From Planctomycetota bacterium (GTDB lineage Bacteria > Planctomycetota > J058), in assembly GCA_003695705.1 (NCBI GenBank), contig RFHU01000377.1, forward strand, positions 1 through 64,000: a DNA stretch of 64,000 bases, in the 5' to 3' direction. Below are positions 1 through 9,594 of this stretch, piece by piece. Both the position numbers and the translations under genes were made by a program. Within the stretch, counting starts at the first letter, position 1. The number at the start of each line of letters is the position of its first letter. The notes beneath the pieces are model-generated. The model did no database searches. It saw only the letters and a list, made by a program, of their open reading frames with translations, and was not told where the DNA came from.

Positions 1-1134
1 CCCCAAACCAAAGACCCCGATCCCGCCCAGGCGGAGGAAGCCGCCACCGCCCAGTCCCGCTCCCAGGCCGAAGGCCCCGAATCCGCCGCGCGTCCGGAAA
101 CGACTCCAGCAGGCCCGCCCTCCTCGCCGGGGACCCGCGTCCTGGGCCTCCTCTACGTGCTCCTCGGCGGAGGCCTCCTGGCCTTCCTCTCCTGGCGCGC
201 TTTCGCGCAGGACTTCGGCACCGAAAACCCGCGCGTCCTCTGGACCATCCGCGTGGCCTCCGTCGCACTGCCCGCCTACCCCCTCCTCCTCGGCCTCTGG
301 GCCCTCATCCGGGGGCGCCGCCCGCCCGACGCCGTCAACCCCTTCCTGCTGCCCTTCGAAGGCTGGTGGTTCGACGCCCTCGGCGTACTCGCCTGGCGCG
401 AGCTCAAGCGCTACTTCTTCCATCCCGTCGCCTACGTGGTGTTGGGCGTCTTCCTCTCGATCAACGGCGTCGTCATCCGCGCAGTGCTCGACTCCTACGC
501 CGGCTTCGACCAGTTCCGCGAGCTCTCCCTCCCCGCCTCCTACTGGATCACCGTCCACACCCTCCTCTGGCTCTCCCTCGCGGTGCTCCTCCCCGCAATC
601 ACCATGCGCCTCCTCGCGGAGGAGGACCGCGCAGGAACCCTGGAGATGCTGCTCACCGCCCCCGTGACCGAGGTGCAGGTCGTGCTCTCCAAGTTCCTCG
701 CGGCCTTCGCCTACACCCTGTTCATGGTCGTCATGACCGCGGCCTACCAGTTCATCGTGAAGGCCTACTCGGAGGAGTGGGACTGGGGACCCGTCCTCGG
801 TGGGTACCTAGGCCTCGCCCTGGCTTGCGGCCTCTTCGTGGCCGTCGGCCTGTTCTTCTCCTCGATCACCCGCAGCCAGATCCTGGCCTACGTCTACCCC
901 GCGGTCGTCCTCCTGTTCGTGGTGGTCTTCGTCCCCTGGTGGGCCGACCAGACCGCCGTGAGCGATGTGGCCGAGCGGGCCCGAGCCTTCGTCCGCTACA
1001 TCAACGTCCTCCACCATCAGCGCGAGATGGCGAAAGGCATCCTCAGCTTCAGCACGCTCACCTTCTACGTGACCTCGACCGCCTACTTCCTCTTCCTCGC
1101 CGTGCGCGGACTGGAGGCCCACAAGTGGCGCTGA
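1..1134 (+). CDS. ABC-2 type transporter permease, 5'-truncated by window edge
   Basis: Membrane permease of an ABC-2 exporter, the kind paired with a GldG-like protein. The frame is open to the left edge, so the start lies outside; 377 codons are visible. The first 45 visible residues are a Pro/Ala/Glu-rich linker, followed by two hydrophobic segments (about 46-66 and 75-95). The ABC-2 core starts near residue 130 with RELKRYFFHPVAYVVLG and has about six further membrane segments; the loop EEDRAGTLEMLLTAPV near residue 207 is typical of the family. Relatives usually begin at the RELK segment, so the N-terminal part is an extension, or a fusion to something outside the window. It overlaps the next gene by 10 bases. 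The partner ATPase is presumably just upstream; the substrate is unknown. Confidence 0.85.
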   Translation, partial: PQTKDPDPAQAEEAATAQSRSQAEGPESAARPETTPAGPPSSPGTRVLGLLYVLLGGGLLAFLSWRAFAQDFGTENPRVLWTIRVASVALPAYPLLLGLWALIRGRRPPDAVNPFLLPFEGWWFDALGVLAWRELKRYFFHPVAYVVLGVFLSINGVVIRAVLDSYAGFDQFRELSLPASYWITVHTLLWLSLAVLLPAITMRLLAEEDRAGTLEMLLTAPVTEVQVVLSKFLAAFAYTLFMVVMTAAYQFIVKAYSEEWDWGPVLGGYLGLALACGLFVAVGLFFSSITRSQILAYVYPAVVLLFVVVFVPWWADQTAVSDVAERARAFVRYINVLHHQREMAKGILSFSTLTFYVTSTAYFLFLAVRGLEAHKWR

Positions 1135-2951
1135 ATCCAGCGCGACAGCAGGCCTCCGAAGGCGCTCACGCTCCCCACGGCGAGGGCTGGCTCCTCCCCC
1201 TGGGCATGGCCTCCCTCCTCCTGGGGCTCCTGTTCCTCTTCTTCTGGATCCTGCTCGGCCTGGGACTGGACGGCGACGCCCCCGACGCGGAGGCCGCGAC
1301 GGTCATCGCGCGCCGGTGGGTCCTCCTCTCCATCGGCTGCTTCCTCGGTCTGCAAGGTCTCGTTCTCGTCGGCGTCCGCCTGCGCCGTAGCGAAGCCCTC
1401 GGAGCAGGCGCTTCGCGCTTGGCCCTCGCTGCCAACGCCGTCGTGATGGTCGCCCTCGCTACGGTCCTCCTCGGCCTCGGCAACTACGTCTTCTCCCGGC
1501 ACGAACTGTGGCGCGCGGACCTGACGAGCCAGAAGCTCTACACACTTTCCGAAGAGTCCCGGCGCCTGGTCGCCGCGCTCGAAGGACAGGTCAAGCTCGT
1601 GGCGCTGCTCCCGCCCGGCAACCGCGAAGCCGACGCCGTCGAGCGACTCCTTCGCCAATACCGCGACGCCTCTCCGCGCGTGCTCCTCGAGTCCTACAAC
1701 CCACGTACTTTGGACTCCCGCGAGCTCAAGCTCCGGCTCGAAGCTCTCGAACTCGACCCGGACGCCAGCGAAGGAGAACTGCTCGGGGTCGTCGTCCAGT
1801 CGGGCCGCGCGGACCCGTCCGGCGAGTGGAGGCGGGAACGCTCCAAACACATCGCCTTGCACGACTTCTGGAAACGCGACGCCACCGATCCCAGCCGGCG
1901 GGTCTTCCTCGGCGAGCGCTTGCTCAGCTCGGCCATCCGCGAGGTCACGGAGGGCGAGCCGACGCGAGCCTACTTCCTGACCGGCCACGGCGAGAAGGAC
2001 ATCGAGGACTTCGAACCGCGCACGGGGCTCTCCCGCCTGGTCCAGGCGCTCCGCCAGCGCAACGTAGACGTCGAAGAACTCGACCTGCTCACGCGGGAAG
2101 GCGTGACGGTTCCAGAGGACTGCGACCTGCTGGTGGTCGCGGGCCCCAGGAAGGCGCTGACCGAGCCCGAAGTGGCGGCCGTGACCCGCTACCTCGACGG
2201 AGGCGGTCGTGCCTTGTTCCTCCTCGAGGCCTGGTACCGCAGCGCCGAGGACGGCGGAGGAACACGCTTCGACGCGAGCGGGCTCGAGGAGGTCCTCGCC
2301 CAGCGCTACGGGATCGAGCCCCTCGACGAGGCCGTCCTCCTCCTCTTCGCGGACCCGCGCACCCAGCGGCAGGCCGCGACCCCCCAGCTTTGGTGCGAGA
2401 GCCTCGACAAGACCCACCCCATCACCCAACCCCTCGCACTCCGCGGGGCGCGGATCGCCTTCTACTCGGCCCGGCCCATCCAACACCGCCCGACCCTGCA
2501 GGTCGACGCTCGCTCCTTGGTCACGACCGCGAGCTGGGGACAGCGCTGCTTCTCCACACCGGACCCCGCTCGACGCATGCAAACCGCGGAGCTCATCCGC
2601 TACGGCCCCTTCTCCATTGGCGTCGCCGCCGAGTACGCGCCCAAGCCCGACGCAGGCGAAGCCACCCCGCGCAAGCGCAGCCGAGTCGCGGTCTTCGGCG
2701 ACGTGGAGTGGGTGACCAACCAATTCCTCCAAGAAGGCGCCTACTCCAACCAAGAGCTCTTCCTCAACACCTTCCACTGGCTCCTCGAGGAGGAGCGGCT
2801 GATGGTGGGCGAGAGTCATCGGCCCACCTCGTATCGGTTGAGCATGACGTCCGGAGCGTTGGAGCGAATCCAGGCCCTGGCCTGCCCCGGCCTGCCGGCG
2901 GTGGCCCTGGCCCTGGGCCTCTTCGCCTGGATCCTGCGCCGGAGGAGCTGA
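1125..2951 (+). CDS. GldG-like ABC transporter auxiliary protein
   Basis: A 608-residue membrane-anchored protein of the GldG / ABC_transp_aux family, which accompanies ABC-2 permeases; a role in export or gliding is known only for some relatives. Three hydrophobic segments lie near residues 28-50, 63-88 and 100-120. The family entry motif RADLTSQKLYTLSEES follows, then a large soluble domain with the characteristic YFLTGHGEKDIEDF and a C-terminal anchor (about 583-603) ending in RRRS. The GTG start was chosen because it overlaps the permease by 10 bases; an ATG at 1206 would still keep all three segments, so the start is uncertain. The next gene follows after 6 bases, so the three transporter genes are probably co-translated. 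Confidence 0.85.
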   Translation: MALNPARQQASEGAHAPHGEGWLLPLGMASLLLGLLFLFFWILLGLGLDGDAPDAEAATVIARRWVLLSIGCFLGLQGLVLVGVRLRRSEALGAGASRLALAANAVVMVALATVLLGLGNYVFSRHELWRADLTSQKLYTLSEESRRLVAALEGQVKLVALLPPGNREADAVERLLRQYRDASPRVLLESYNPRTLDSRELKLRLEALELDPDASEGELLGVVVQSGRADPSGEWRRERSKHIALHDFWKRDATDPSRRVFLGERLLSSAIREVTEGEPTRAYFLTGHGEKDIEDFEPRTGLSRLVQALRQRNVDVEELDLLTREGVTVPEDCDLLVVAGPRKALTEPEVAAVTRYLDGGGRALFLLEAWYRSAEDGGGTRFDASGLEEVLAQRYGIEPLDEAVLLLFADPRTQRQAATPQLWCESLDKTHPITQPLALRGARIAFYSARPIQHRPTLQVDARSLVTTASWGQRCFSTPDPARRMQTAELIRYGPFSIGVAAEYAPKPDAGEATPRKRSRVAVFGDVEWVTNQFLQEGAYSNQELFLNTFHWLLEEERLMVGESHRPTSYRLSMTSGALERIQALACPGLPAVALALGLFAWILRRRS

Positions 2952-2957
2952 GCGGTC

Positions 2958-5339
2958 GTGAGCGGAGCAACTCCCCCGTCCCCTGCCCTGGAGCGCCCCC
3001 CCGTCCCCGAGCGGAGGCCGTGGCGCATCAACCTGGTGCTCCTCGTCCTCTGCACCGCCCTGGGGGTGTGGCTCCTGCTCGGCGAGCCCGCCACCCAGAC
3101 TTCGCATGAGGTGGGAACCCGGAGCGCCTACGTGTTCCCCTTCTTCAAGGCCCAGGAGATCGTCCGCATCGAGTTGTTGCGCGGCAGCGAACGCGTCGTT
3201 CTCCGGCGACCGACCCGCGGCTTCGACACCCAGCGCTCCAACATGCCCACCGCTGGCTGGAAACTGCTCGAGCCCCTCGAGGACCGCGCCGACGACGCAG
3301 AGGTCAATCGGCTCCTCAACGGCATTCAGTACCTGCGCATAGGGAGCCGCATTTCCCCCGCCGAGCGGGCAGAGTATCGCTTCGGGCAACCGCTGGGGAA
3401 GCTCGTCTTCTATCGCGACGGCAAAGCTCCCTTCGCCCTCACGGTCGGCGCCCCGCGCCCCGGCGCCGTCGTCCCCGTACGCGACGAGCGAGACGGAAGC
3501 ATCTACCAGGTCAAGGACGCCCTCCGCGAGCACCTCGAGCGCCCCTTGTGGATGCTTCGCGACAAGCAGCTCACGAGCATTCGCCGGGAGGACATCGCCA
3601 GCGTCTCCCTCGAAATCCGCGGCGGCGTTGGCCCCGGAGACCCCGTCCGCGAGCTGCGCTTGGTCTTGCAGGAGGGGCGCTGGCGCGTCGGCGGTCCGCG
3701 CGGGGAACACGCCGCCCGCAGCGTCGTCGACGAGGTCCTCGCCGCCGTCGGCTACGTAAAGGCCGTAGGCATCGCCAAGGACGATCCTTCGCCCGCCGAG
3801 CTGCGCGAATTCGGCCTCAACCCGCCGCTCCTGCGCATCGCCTTCTCCACCGCCGGCGAGGCACAGCAGGCGATCCTCGACGTGGGACGGCAAGTGGCGG
3901 GGAAGCCCCAGCGTCGCTACCTGCGCGTGCCCCGGCGCCCCCTCACCGTCTACGAGGGAGAAGGAGCGAAGTTCCTCCCCCTCCTGCAACGTCCTCCCGA
4001 AGACTACCTCGACCCCGCGCTGGTCCCCCTCGAAGGCGGCGAGAGCACCATCTCCGAACTGCGCGCCACCTTCGACGACGGCGCGGAGTTGCATCTCCGC
4101 CGCGAAGACAAGGACTGGCAGTTCGTCGCCGCAGGCCCACCTCAGCCGGCCCGCACGCGCGAAGTCGACGCCCTCCTCGAACAACTCCTCAGCCTGACCG
4201 TCCTCGAGCGCCACGGCAAGGAGGCCCGCCCCGAGTGGAGCCTCGACGACCCCGAGCTGCGCGTCCAATTGCGGCAGGGCAAGGCATGGATCCGCCTCGA
4301 CGTCGGGGCCGCTTCGGACGAGACGCCGGGGGCGCACTACGTCCGCCTGCGCGACGGCGACGCGCACTTCATCTACTTGGCCGACCTCCGGGACGTCCCC
4401 CTACGCCTGCGCGACGGGCCACTCGAACTGCGGCATCGACGCGTCCTGGGCATCTCGCATCACGACATCTACGGCCTGCGCCTCCTCGACGAGGCGGGGA
4501 AGACCACCTTCTCGGCCGAGCGCAAGGACCCCAGCGAGGGCAAGGACCCCAACCCCCTCCCCAAGTGGACCGTTGCCGGGGAGTCCGGAGGGACCGACCA
4601 CCAGCGAGTCGTCACCTTCCTCAAACGCTTCGAAGACCTCCGCGTCGAGCGCTGGGTCGCCCTCGATACCCCCGCTGCGCGCCGCGAATACGGCCTAGCC
4701 CCCAGCCCGCGGCGCCTGGTCTTCGAGGTTCGGACCATCGACGCTTCCGGAGAACTCGTCGATGAGGAGCGTGTGCTCCTCCTCGGCCAACGCGTGGGAG
4801 AACGCGTGCACGTCCTCTACGAAGCCGGCCAGCCGGCCATCGGGCTCGTCGATGCGAGCTTCCTCGACCGCATCGGCTTGGGCTTCGGCGCGAAGACCGA
4901 ACTCTTCTCCTTCCGCTGGTACGAAGTCGTCGAACTCGAGGTCTACGCAGGAGACGAACTGCGGGCGCGCTTCCGCAAGACCGACAAGAACTGGCTTCGA
5001 GACGGACGGACGGTGCTCTCGGACCCCGCCGACTTCGAGGACCGGTGCCTGAAGCCCTTCGACGAAGGGGTGGGCGTTGGCCGCACCGAGACGGCGAGCG
5101 CGGAACGCCTGGCCGAGCGCGGCCTGCGGCCGCCCGCTTGGAAGCTGGTGTTCCGCGTGCGCACCGAGAGCGGCGACGGCGAGCCCCGTACGTGCGAACT
5201 GTGGGTCGGCAACTCCGCGGGGCTCGGCGACGCAAGCCGCTGGGCGACGGCGCCGGGCGAAGAGCGCCTGGGCGCGTGGTATGACGGTCCCCTACGCAGT
5301 CTGCAAGGCTACCTGCGCGAGCACCCGGGATCCGAATAG
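2958..5339 (+). CDS. DUF4340 domain protein of the ABC-2/GldG cluster
   Basis: A 793-residue protein with one N-terminal membrane segment (about residues 24-43), then a long beta-rich extracytoplasmic region. Repeated units with patterns such as AEYRFGQPLGKLVFYRDG, REFGLNPPLLRIAF and REYGLAPSPRRLVFEV are characteristic of DUF4340, whose members sit next to GldG-type genes in many phyla. The biochemical role is unknown; position suggests a third component of the exporter or of its envelope partner. It starts at a GTG 6 bases after the GldG gene, and gmhA follows after 9 bases with a GGGAGG ribosome binding site. At least four copies of the repeat can be recognised, which is long for this family. 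Confidence 0.8.
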   Translation: MSGATPPSPALERPPVPERRPWRINLVLLVLCTALGVWLLLGEPATQTSHEVGTRSAYVFPFFKAQEIVRIELLRGSERVVLRRPTRGFDTQRSNMPTAGWKLLEPLEDRADDAEVNRLLNGIQYLRIGSRISPAERAEYRFGQPLGKLVFYRDGKAPFALTVGAPRPGAVVPVRDERDGSIYQVKDALREHLERPLWMLRDKQLTSIRREDIASVSLEIRGGVGPGDPVRELRLVLQEGRWRVGGPRGEHAARSVVDEVLAAVGYVKAVGIAKDDPSPAELREFGLNPPLLRIAFSTAGEAQQAILDVGRQVAGKPQRRYLRVPRRPLTVYEGEGAKFLPLLQRPPEDYLDPALVPLEGGESTISELRATFDDGAELHLRREDKDWQFVAAGPPQPARTREVDALLEQLLSLTVLERHGKEARPEWSLDDPELRVQLRQGKAWIRLDVGAASDETPGAHYVRLRDGDAHFIYLADLRDVPLRLRDGPLELRHRRVLGISHHDIYGLRLLDEAGKTTFSAERKDPSEGKDPNPLPKWTVAGESGGTDHQRVVTFLKRFEDLRVERWVALDTPAARREYGLAPSPRRLVFEVRTIDASGELVDEERVLLLGQRVGERVHVLYEAGQPAIGLVDASFLDRIGLGFGAKTELFSFRWYEVVELEVYAGDELRARFRKTDKNWLRDGRTVLSDPADFEDRCLKPFDEGVGVGRTETASAERLAERGLRPPAWKLVFRVRTESGDGEPRTCELWVGNSAGLGDASRWATAPGEERLGAWYDGPLRSLQGYLREHPGSE

Positions 5340-5348
5340 GGAGGGCGC

Positions 5349-5936
5349 ATGACCCCCGAGGAAGTCGTCACACGGCACTTGCACGAGAGCATCGCCACCA
5401 AGCAGCGCCTCCTCCAAGAATGCCTGGGCGACATCCTCGCCGCGGGAAAGCTGATGGCCGACGCCATCGCCGACGGCCACAAGCTCCTCTTCTGCGGCAA
5501 CGGCGGGAGCGCCGCGGACAGCCAGCACTTCGCGACCGAGCTCGTGGTGCGCCTGAGCGCCGACTTCGAGCGGGACGCGCTTCCCGCCATCGCCCTGACC
5601 GTGGACACCTCCCTGCTGACCGCCTGCGCCAACGACTACGGCTACGCGCGGGTCTTCTCTCGCCAGGTCGAGGCCCTCGGGCAGGAGGGCGACTGCCTGG
5701 TCGGCATCTCGACCAGCGGCGGGAGCGAAAACGTGGTCCTTGCCCTCGAGGCCGCCCAACGGCGGGGTCTGCGCACCGTGGGCTGGGTCGGGCAACGCGG
5801 CGGCCGCGTCGCGGAACTCGCCGACGTGGCGATCCGCGTCCCCTCGCTGGTGACCTCGCACATTCAAGAGAGCCACTTGGCGATCGGGCACGTCCTCTGC
5901 GAACTGGTGGAGCGCCTGGCCTGCGGCCGGGTCTAA
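5349..5936 (+). CDS. gmhA: D-sedoheptulose 7-phosphate isomerase (SIS domain)
   Basis: A 195-residue single SIS-domain isomerase. GmhA converts sedoheptulose 7-phosphate to D-glycero-D-manno-heptose 7-phosphate in the cytoplasm, the first step of ADP-heptose synthesis for lipopolysaccharide or glycans. The phosphosugar loop FCGNGGSAADSQHFATELV, the motif CANDYGYARVFSRQVEALG, the SIS signature GISTSGGSENVV and the C-terminal SHIQESHLAIGHVLCELVE all match GmhA, and the length is typical (about 190-200). It lies 9 bases after the DUF4340 gene, suggesting transcription with the exporter. No other heptose gene is adjacent, although a family 9 glycosyltransferase of the heptosyltransferase type occurs further along (43435-44607). 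Confidence 0.88.
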   Translation: MTPEEVVTRHLHESIATKQRLLQECLGDILAAGKLMADAIADGHKLLFCGNGGSAADSQHFATELVVRLSADFERDALPAIALTVDTSLLTACANDYGYARVFSRQVEALGQEGDCLVGISTSGGSENVVLALEAAQRRGLRTVGWVGQRGGRVAELADVAIRVPSLVTSHIQESHLAIGHVLCELVERLACGRV

Positions 5937-5997
5937 GTCTGCCCCGGGCCCCGAGGAGCACCGAGCACGGCCTTCCGGGGGCGGAGAGGAGCGGGGA

Positions 5998-6996
5998 GTG
6001 AGCGAACTCTTGCGGCAAGTCGCCGCCTTGGTGGAGATCCCCTCGCCCAGCGGGGGAGAAGTCGCCTACGCGGAGGCCGTCGCGGAGATCCTCGCGCGGC
6101 GCGGCTACGGCGTCGAGCGCCAGCCGGTGGAAGGCGAACGCTGCAACCTCATCGCCCGCCCGGCCGGAGCCGCCCAGCTCTGGTTCTCCACGCACCTCGA
6201 CGTGGTCCCGCCGCACCTTCCGCCCCGCGTCGAGGGCACGAGGCTCTACGGCCGCGGCGCGGCCGACACCAAGGGCCCTCTGGTCGCGATGTTCGAGGCC
6301 GCCGCACGACTGGCGGAGCGGGGAATACGGACCGGATTCCTCCTTGTCGTGGGCGAGGAAGTCGACCACTGCGGGGCCATCGTCGCGGCCCGCGAATTGC
6401 CGCCCGACGGGGCGCCCATCGTCCTCGGCGAGCCGACGTCGAACCGGGTCGCCGCCGCCCAGAAGGGAATGCTCAAGGTGCGAGTCGTCGCGGAGGGCGT
6501 GGCGGGGCACTCCGCGTTCCCCGACCGGGGCGTGTCCGCCATCGACCGCTTGCTCGTGTTCCTCGAGGCGGTCCGGAGGGAGCCCTGGCCGGACGACCCC
6601 GTCCTCGGACCGACGACCTGCAACGTCGGGCTGATCTCTGGCGGCGTGGCCGCCAACGTCTTCGCGCCCGAGGCCCACGCGACCCTGATGCTTCGCCTGG
6701 CGACCTCCGCGGAGGCCGCCCAGGCCCGCCTCGAGGCCCTCTGCCCCGAAGGGGTGAGTCTGACCCGCATCTCGGGCAACGACCCCGTCCGCCTGGAGGC
6801 GCCTGCGGGGTTCCCTACCTGCGTGGTCCCCTTCAACAGCGACGCCAGCTACCTGAGCGCCCTCGGGCCGATCGTCCTCTGCGGACCGGGCGCCATCGAG
6901 GTCGCGCATTCGGATCACGAGCACATCGACCTCGCGGACATCGAGGCCGGCATCGACACCTACGTGCGCCTCGGGGAGGCCCTCCTTCGTGACTGA
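5998..6996 (+). CDS. M20 family metallopeptidase/deacylase (ArgE/DapE-like)
   Basis: A 332-residue zinc amidohydrolase of family M20. The likely metal ligands are visible: His66 in STHLDVVPP, Asp90 in GRGAADTKGP, the Glu120-Glu121 pair in VVGEEVDHCG, Glu in LGEPTSN, and His304 near the C-terminus in VAHSDHEHID. The lid domain (about 160-270, starting KGMLKVRVVAEGVAGHSAF) is present. The substrate cannot be read from sequence; acetyl-ornithine, succinyl-diaminopimelate or a dipeptide are possibilities. The GTG start follows a GAGGAGCGGGGA ribosome binding site. The 3' end overlaps the next gene by 8 bases, so it forms an operon with the HutF-like gene and nagA. Confidence 0.85.
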   Translation: MSELLRQVAALVEIPSPSGGEVAYAEAVAEILARRGYGVERQPVEGERCNLIARPAGAAQLWFSTHLDVVPPHLPPRVEGTRLYGRGAADTKGPLVAMFEAAARLAERGIRTGFLLVVGEEVDHCGAIVAARELPPDGAPIVLGEPTSNRVAAAQKGMLKVRVVAEGVAGHSAFPDRGVSAIDRLLVFLEAVRREPWPDDPVLGPTTCNVGLISGGVAANVFAPEAHATLMLRLATSAEAAQARLEALCPEGVSLTRISGNDPVRLEAPAGFPTCVVPFNSDASYLSALGPIVLCGPGAIEVAHSDHEHIDLADIEAGIDTYVRLGEALLRD

Positions 6997-8382
6997 GCTC
7001 TACCGTGCCGACTGGATCCTCCTCTCCACGGGCTTCGTCCCGGACGGAGCGCTGTTGGTCGACGAGGCGGGTCGCGTCGTGGCCGCCGGTCCCGCGGAGG
7101 AGGTCGCCGCGCGCCCCGAAGCCGCTCGGGCGCGCGAACTCCGCCTGGAGGACGCGGCCCTCGTCCCCGGCACCGTTTCCGCGCACAGCCACTGCTTCCA
7201 GGTCTTCCTGCGCGGGTGGGCAGACCACCCGCGCAATTTCGCCGACTGGGTGCAACGCTACCTCTATCCCTTGGTCGAGCGCATGGACGACGACTCGCTG
7301 GAGGCGGCGGCCCTCCTCTGTTTCGCCTCCATGGCCCGCGCCGGCATCACCACCGTGGGCGAGTTCCCTACCTGCACAACGCGACGGGAGACCATTGCTC
7401 GCGCAAAGGCGAACTGTCCCGACTCGTGGTGCGCGCCGCTCGCCGCGTAGGCCTCCGCGTGGCCCTCCTCAGGACGATCTACGACGTGCGCGAGAAGCCC
7501 GGCCAGGCGCGCATGGCCCAACCCATCGACGAAGCCATCGCCGAGGTGCGAGCCCTCGCCGCGGAATACGCCCACGACCCCGCGGTCACGGTCCTCCCTG
7601 CTCCCCACTCGCTCCACGGAGCGAGCCGCGAGGCCATCGAGGCGGCGGCGACCCTCGCGCGGGAACTCGAGGTGCCATGGCACATCCACCTGGCCGAACA
7701 GGAAGGCGACGTCCCCTTCGCCCGCCAGCGCTACGGAACGACGCCGCTTCTCGCCCTCGAACGCTTTGGGGTGCTGGACGAGCGAACCGTACTGGTCCAC
7801 GGAATCTGGCTGAGCGAGGAAGAGCGCACGCTCCTCGGCGAGCGGCGGGGGGCGGTGGTCTCCAACCCGACCACGAACATGGCCCTCGGAGACGGCATCG
7901 CCGACCTCCCCGACTTGCTCCGAAAGGGCGTCACCGTCGGGTTGGGGACGGACATGAACGCCAAACCGAACATCTTCGACGAACTGCGCGCCGCTGAGGC
8001 CCTGCAGCGCGTGCGCCGCCTGCGAATGGGGATCCTCGCCGAACGAGAAAACCAGGCGCCGGACCCTGCGCGCCCCTTTGCCTTGGCGACCCAAGGAGGG
8101 GCCCGCTCCCTGGGGCTCGAGGTCGGATCGCTCGAGCCCGGGCGCTGGGCCGACTTCCTCGCCGTCGACCTGCGCGATCCTTCCCTGCTCCCCGCCTCCT
8201 TGCGCGGCGGGGACTCCCTCCTCGGGGTCCTCTCGAGCGGAATGGTCCCCGAGACCGCCTTGCGAGGGTCCTGGGTCGGCGGGCGGCGCATTCTCTGGGA
8301 GGGTGATCTCCACGGACTCCCCTGGGAGGAGCTCGCCGCGCGCGTGCGGGGCTGCCGCGCGTGGCGCGACGAGGAGGCATGA
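6989..8382 (+). pseudogene. HutF-like amidohydrolase (formiminoglutamate deiminase or related), frameshifted
   Basis: A metal-dependent amidohydrolase split between two frames. The N-terminal part carries the metal motif SAHSHCFQVFLRG (His66 and His68) and ends in the wrong frame after GITTVGEF. The downstream part in the other frame resumes with PYLHNATG and continues with LPAPHSLHGAS, VPWHIHLAEQ, NPTTNMALGDGI and GLGTDMNAKPN. Adding one C to the CCC at 7366-7368 joins the halves as GEFPYLHN, the expected family sequence, giving about 464 residues. The order of motifs is like formimidoylglutamate deiminase, but NPTTN instead of the HutF-type TEAN and the GTDMN motif leave other aminohydrolases possible. 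It overlaps the M20 gene by 8 bases and nagA by 4. Whether this is a true mutation or an assembly error cannot be decided here; all other residues look intact. Confidence 0.75.
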
Positions 8383-9473
8383 AGCTCACCGGTCGAACGC
8401 TTCTCGCCGACGGGAAGCTGCGCAGCGGAACCCTCACCCTGGCCGACGGCCGCGTCCGCGGATTCACGCCGGGCCCGGCCCGGCCATGCTTCGTGCTGCC
8501 CGGCTTCGTGGACCTGCACGTCCACGGCGGTGGCGGCGCCGACGTCATGGACGGCGCGGAGGGCGTCGCCGCGGTCGCCTCCTTCCATCTGCGGCACGGG
8601 ACCACCGCTCTTTGCCCAACCACCGTCACCCGTCCCCTCCGCGAACTCGAGGCCGCCGTGGCCGCCGTGGGGAGCGTGTCCGACGGACCGGAGCGGGCCC
8701 GCATCCTGGGAACGCACCTCGAAGGGCCGTTCCTTGCCCCAGCCCGGCTCGGCGCCCAGCCGCCCCATGCGCTCGCCCCGGATCCTCAGGCCCTCCGGAG
8801 GCTCCTCGCGGCAGGACCCGTGGCCGCCGTCACCCTCGCGCCCGAGCTGCCCGGTGCGCTCGAGCTCGTGCGCCTGCTCGTGGGTCGTGGCATCCGGGTC
8901 GGGCTCGGACACACCGACTGCGACGCGGCGGAAGCCGCCGCGGCCTTCGAGGAGGGCGCGGGGGGCGCAACCCATCTCTTCAACGCCATGCGCGGCCTCC
9001 ACCACCGGAAGCCCGGCCTGGCCGCGGCCGCCCTCGAGGCGCCCAAGACCGTGCACGAGATCATCCTCGACGGCGTCCACGTACACCCCAGCCTGTTCCG
9101 CATCGCGTACCGCGCAGCGCGCGGACGGCTGGCCTTGGTCAGCGACGCGGTCCGAGCCTGCGGGCTTCCCCCTGGCGAAAGCGAGTTGGGCGGCCAACGC
9201 ATCGTGGTCGCGGCGGATCGCGCAACCCTCGGCGACGGGACCCTCGCGGGCAGCATCTTGACCCTCGACCGCGCCCTGCGGAAGGCCGTGTCCGCGGGCC
9301 TCTCCGTCGAAGAGGCCAGCGACCTCCTCAGCCGGAACCCGGCGGACGCCCTGGGGCGGACGGACCTAGGTCGCATCGTACCCGGCGGACCGGCCGACGT
9401 GGTCGTGCTCGACGAGGACCTCCGCCTGCGCTCGGTCCTGCGCGGCGGCCAAGAGGTGGACCTCGGCGCTTGA
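8379..9473 (+). CDS. nagA: N-acetylglucosamine-6-phosphate deacetylase
   Basis: A 364-residue amidohydrolase that removes the acetyl group from GlcNAc-6-phosphate, feeding amino-sugar catabolism or peptidoglycan recycling. Diagnostic motifs: DLHVHGGGG (His47 and His49), HLEGPFLAPA with metal ligand Glu115, GLGHTDCDAA (His178), ATHLFNAMRGLHHRKPG (His199), and LVSDAVRACG with catalytic Asp256. The ATG overlaps the preceding stop codon as ATGA and has a GAGGAGG ribosome binding site, so translation is coupled to the HutF-like gene. No nagB (deaminase) lies nearby. The gene ends the forward run; a convergent kinase gene ends about 120 bases downstream. Confidence 0.9.
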   Translation: MKLTGRTLLADGKLRSGTLTLADGRVRGFTPGPARPCFVLPGFVDLHVHGGGGADVMDGAEGVAAVASFHLRHGTTALCPTTVTRPLRELEAAVAAVGSVSDGPERARILGTHLEGPFLAPARLGAQPPHALAPDPQALRRLLAAGPVAAVTLAPELPGALELVRLLVGRGIRVGLGHTDCDAAEAAAAFEEGAGGATHLFNAMRGLHHRKPGLAAAALEAPKTVHEIILDGVHVHPSLFRIAYRAARGRLALVSDAVRACGLPPGESELGGQRIVVAADRATLGDGTLAGSILTLDRALRKAVSAGLSVEEASDLLSRNPADALGRTDLGRIVPGGPADVVVLDEDLRLRSVLRGGQEVDLGA

Positions 9474-9594
9474 CGCAACACGCCGCGCAACTCCGCCTTC
9501 GGGTAGGCAGAGCGGCTCCTTGGTCCGCGCGAGGATCCCGGTTGCACGTGAGGAGGCTCCACGGCTCGAGGCCGGAGCGAACTCCGTCCTGCAC
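9474..9594. other. Convergent intergenic spacer
   Basis: Short spacer between the ends of nagA and the receptor kinase gene. I see no clear hairpin followed by a T-run and no coding potential. Confidence 0.5.

Noticed and set aside
1083-4367. Reverse frame of 1094 codons opposite the GldG and DUF4340 genes
   Set aside because: Antisense shadow with no recognisable domain.
7216-7365. Start of the downstream amidohydrolase part as an independent gene
   Set aside because: The first 50 codons of that frame are low-complexity Arg/Gly/His text; homology begins only after the frameshift point, so it is one broken gene.
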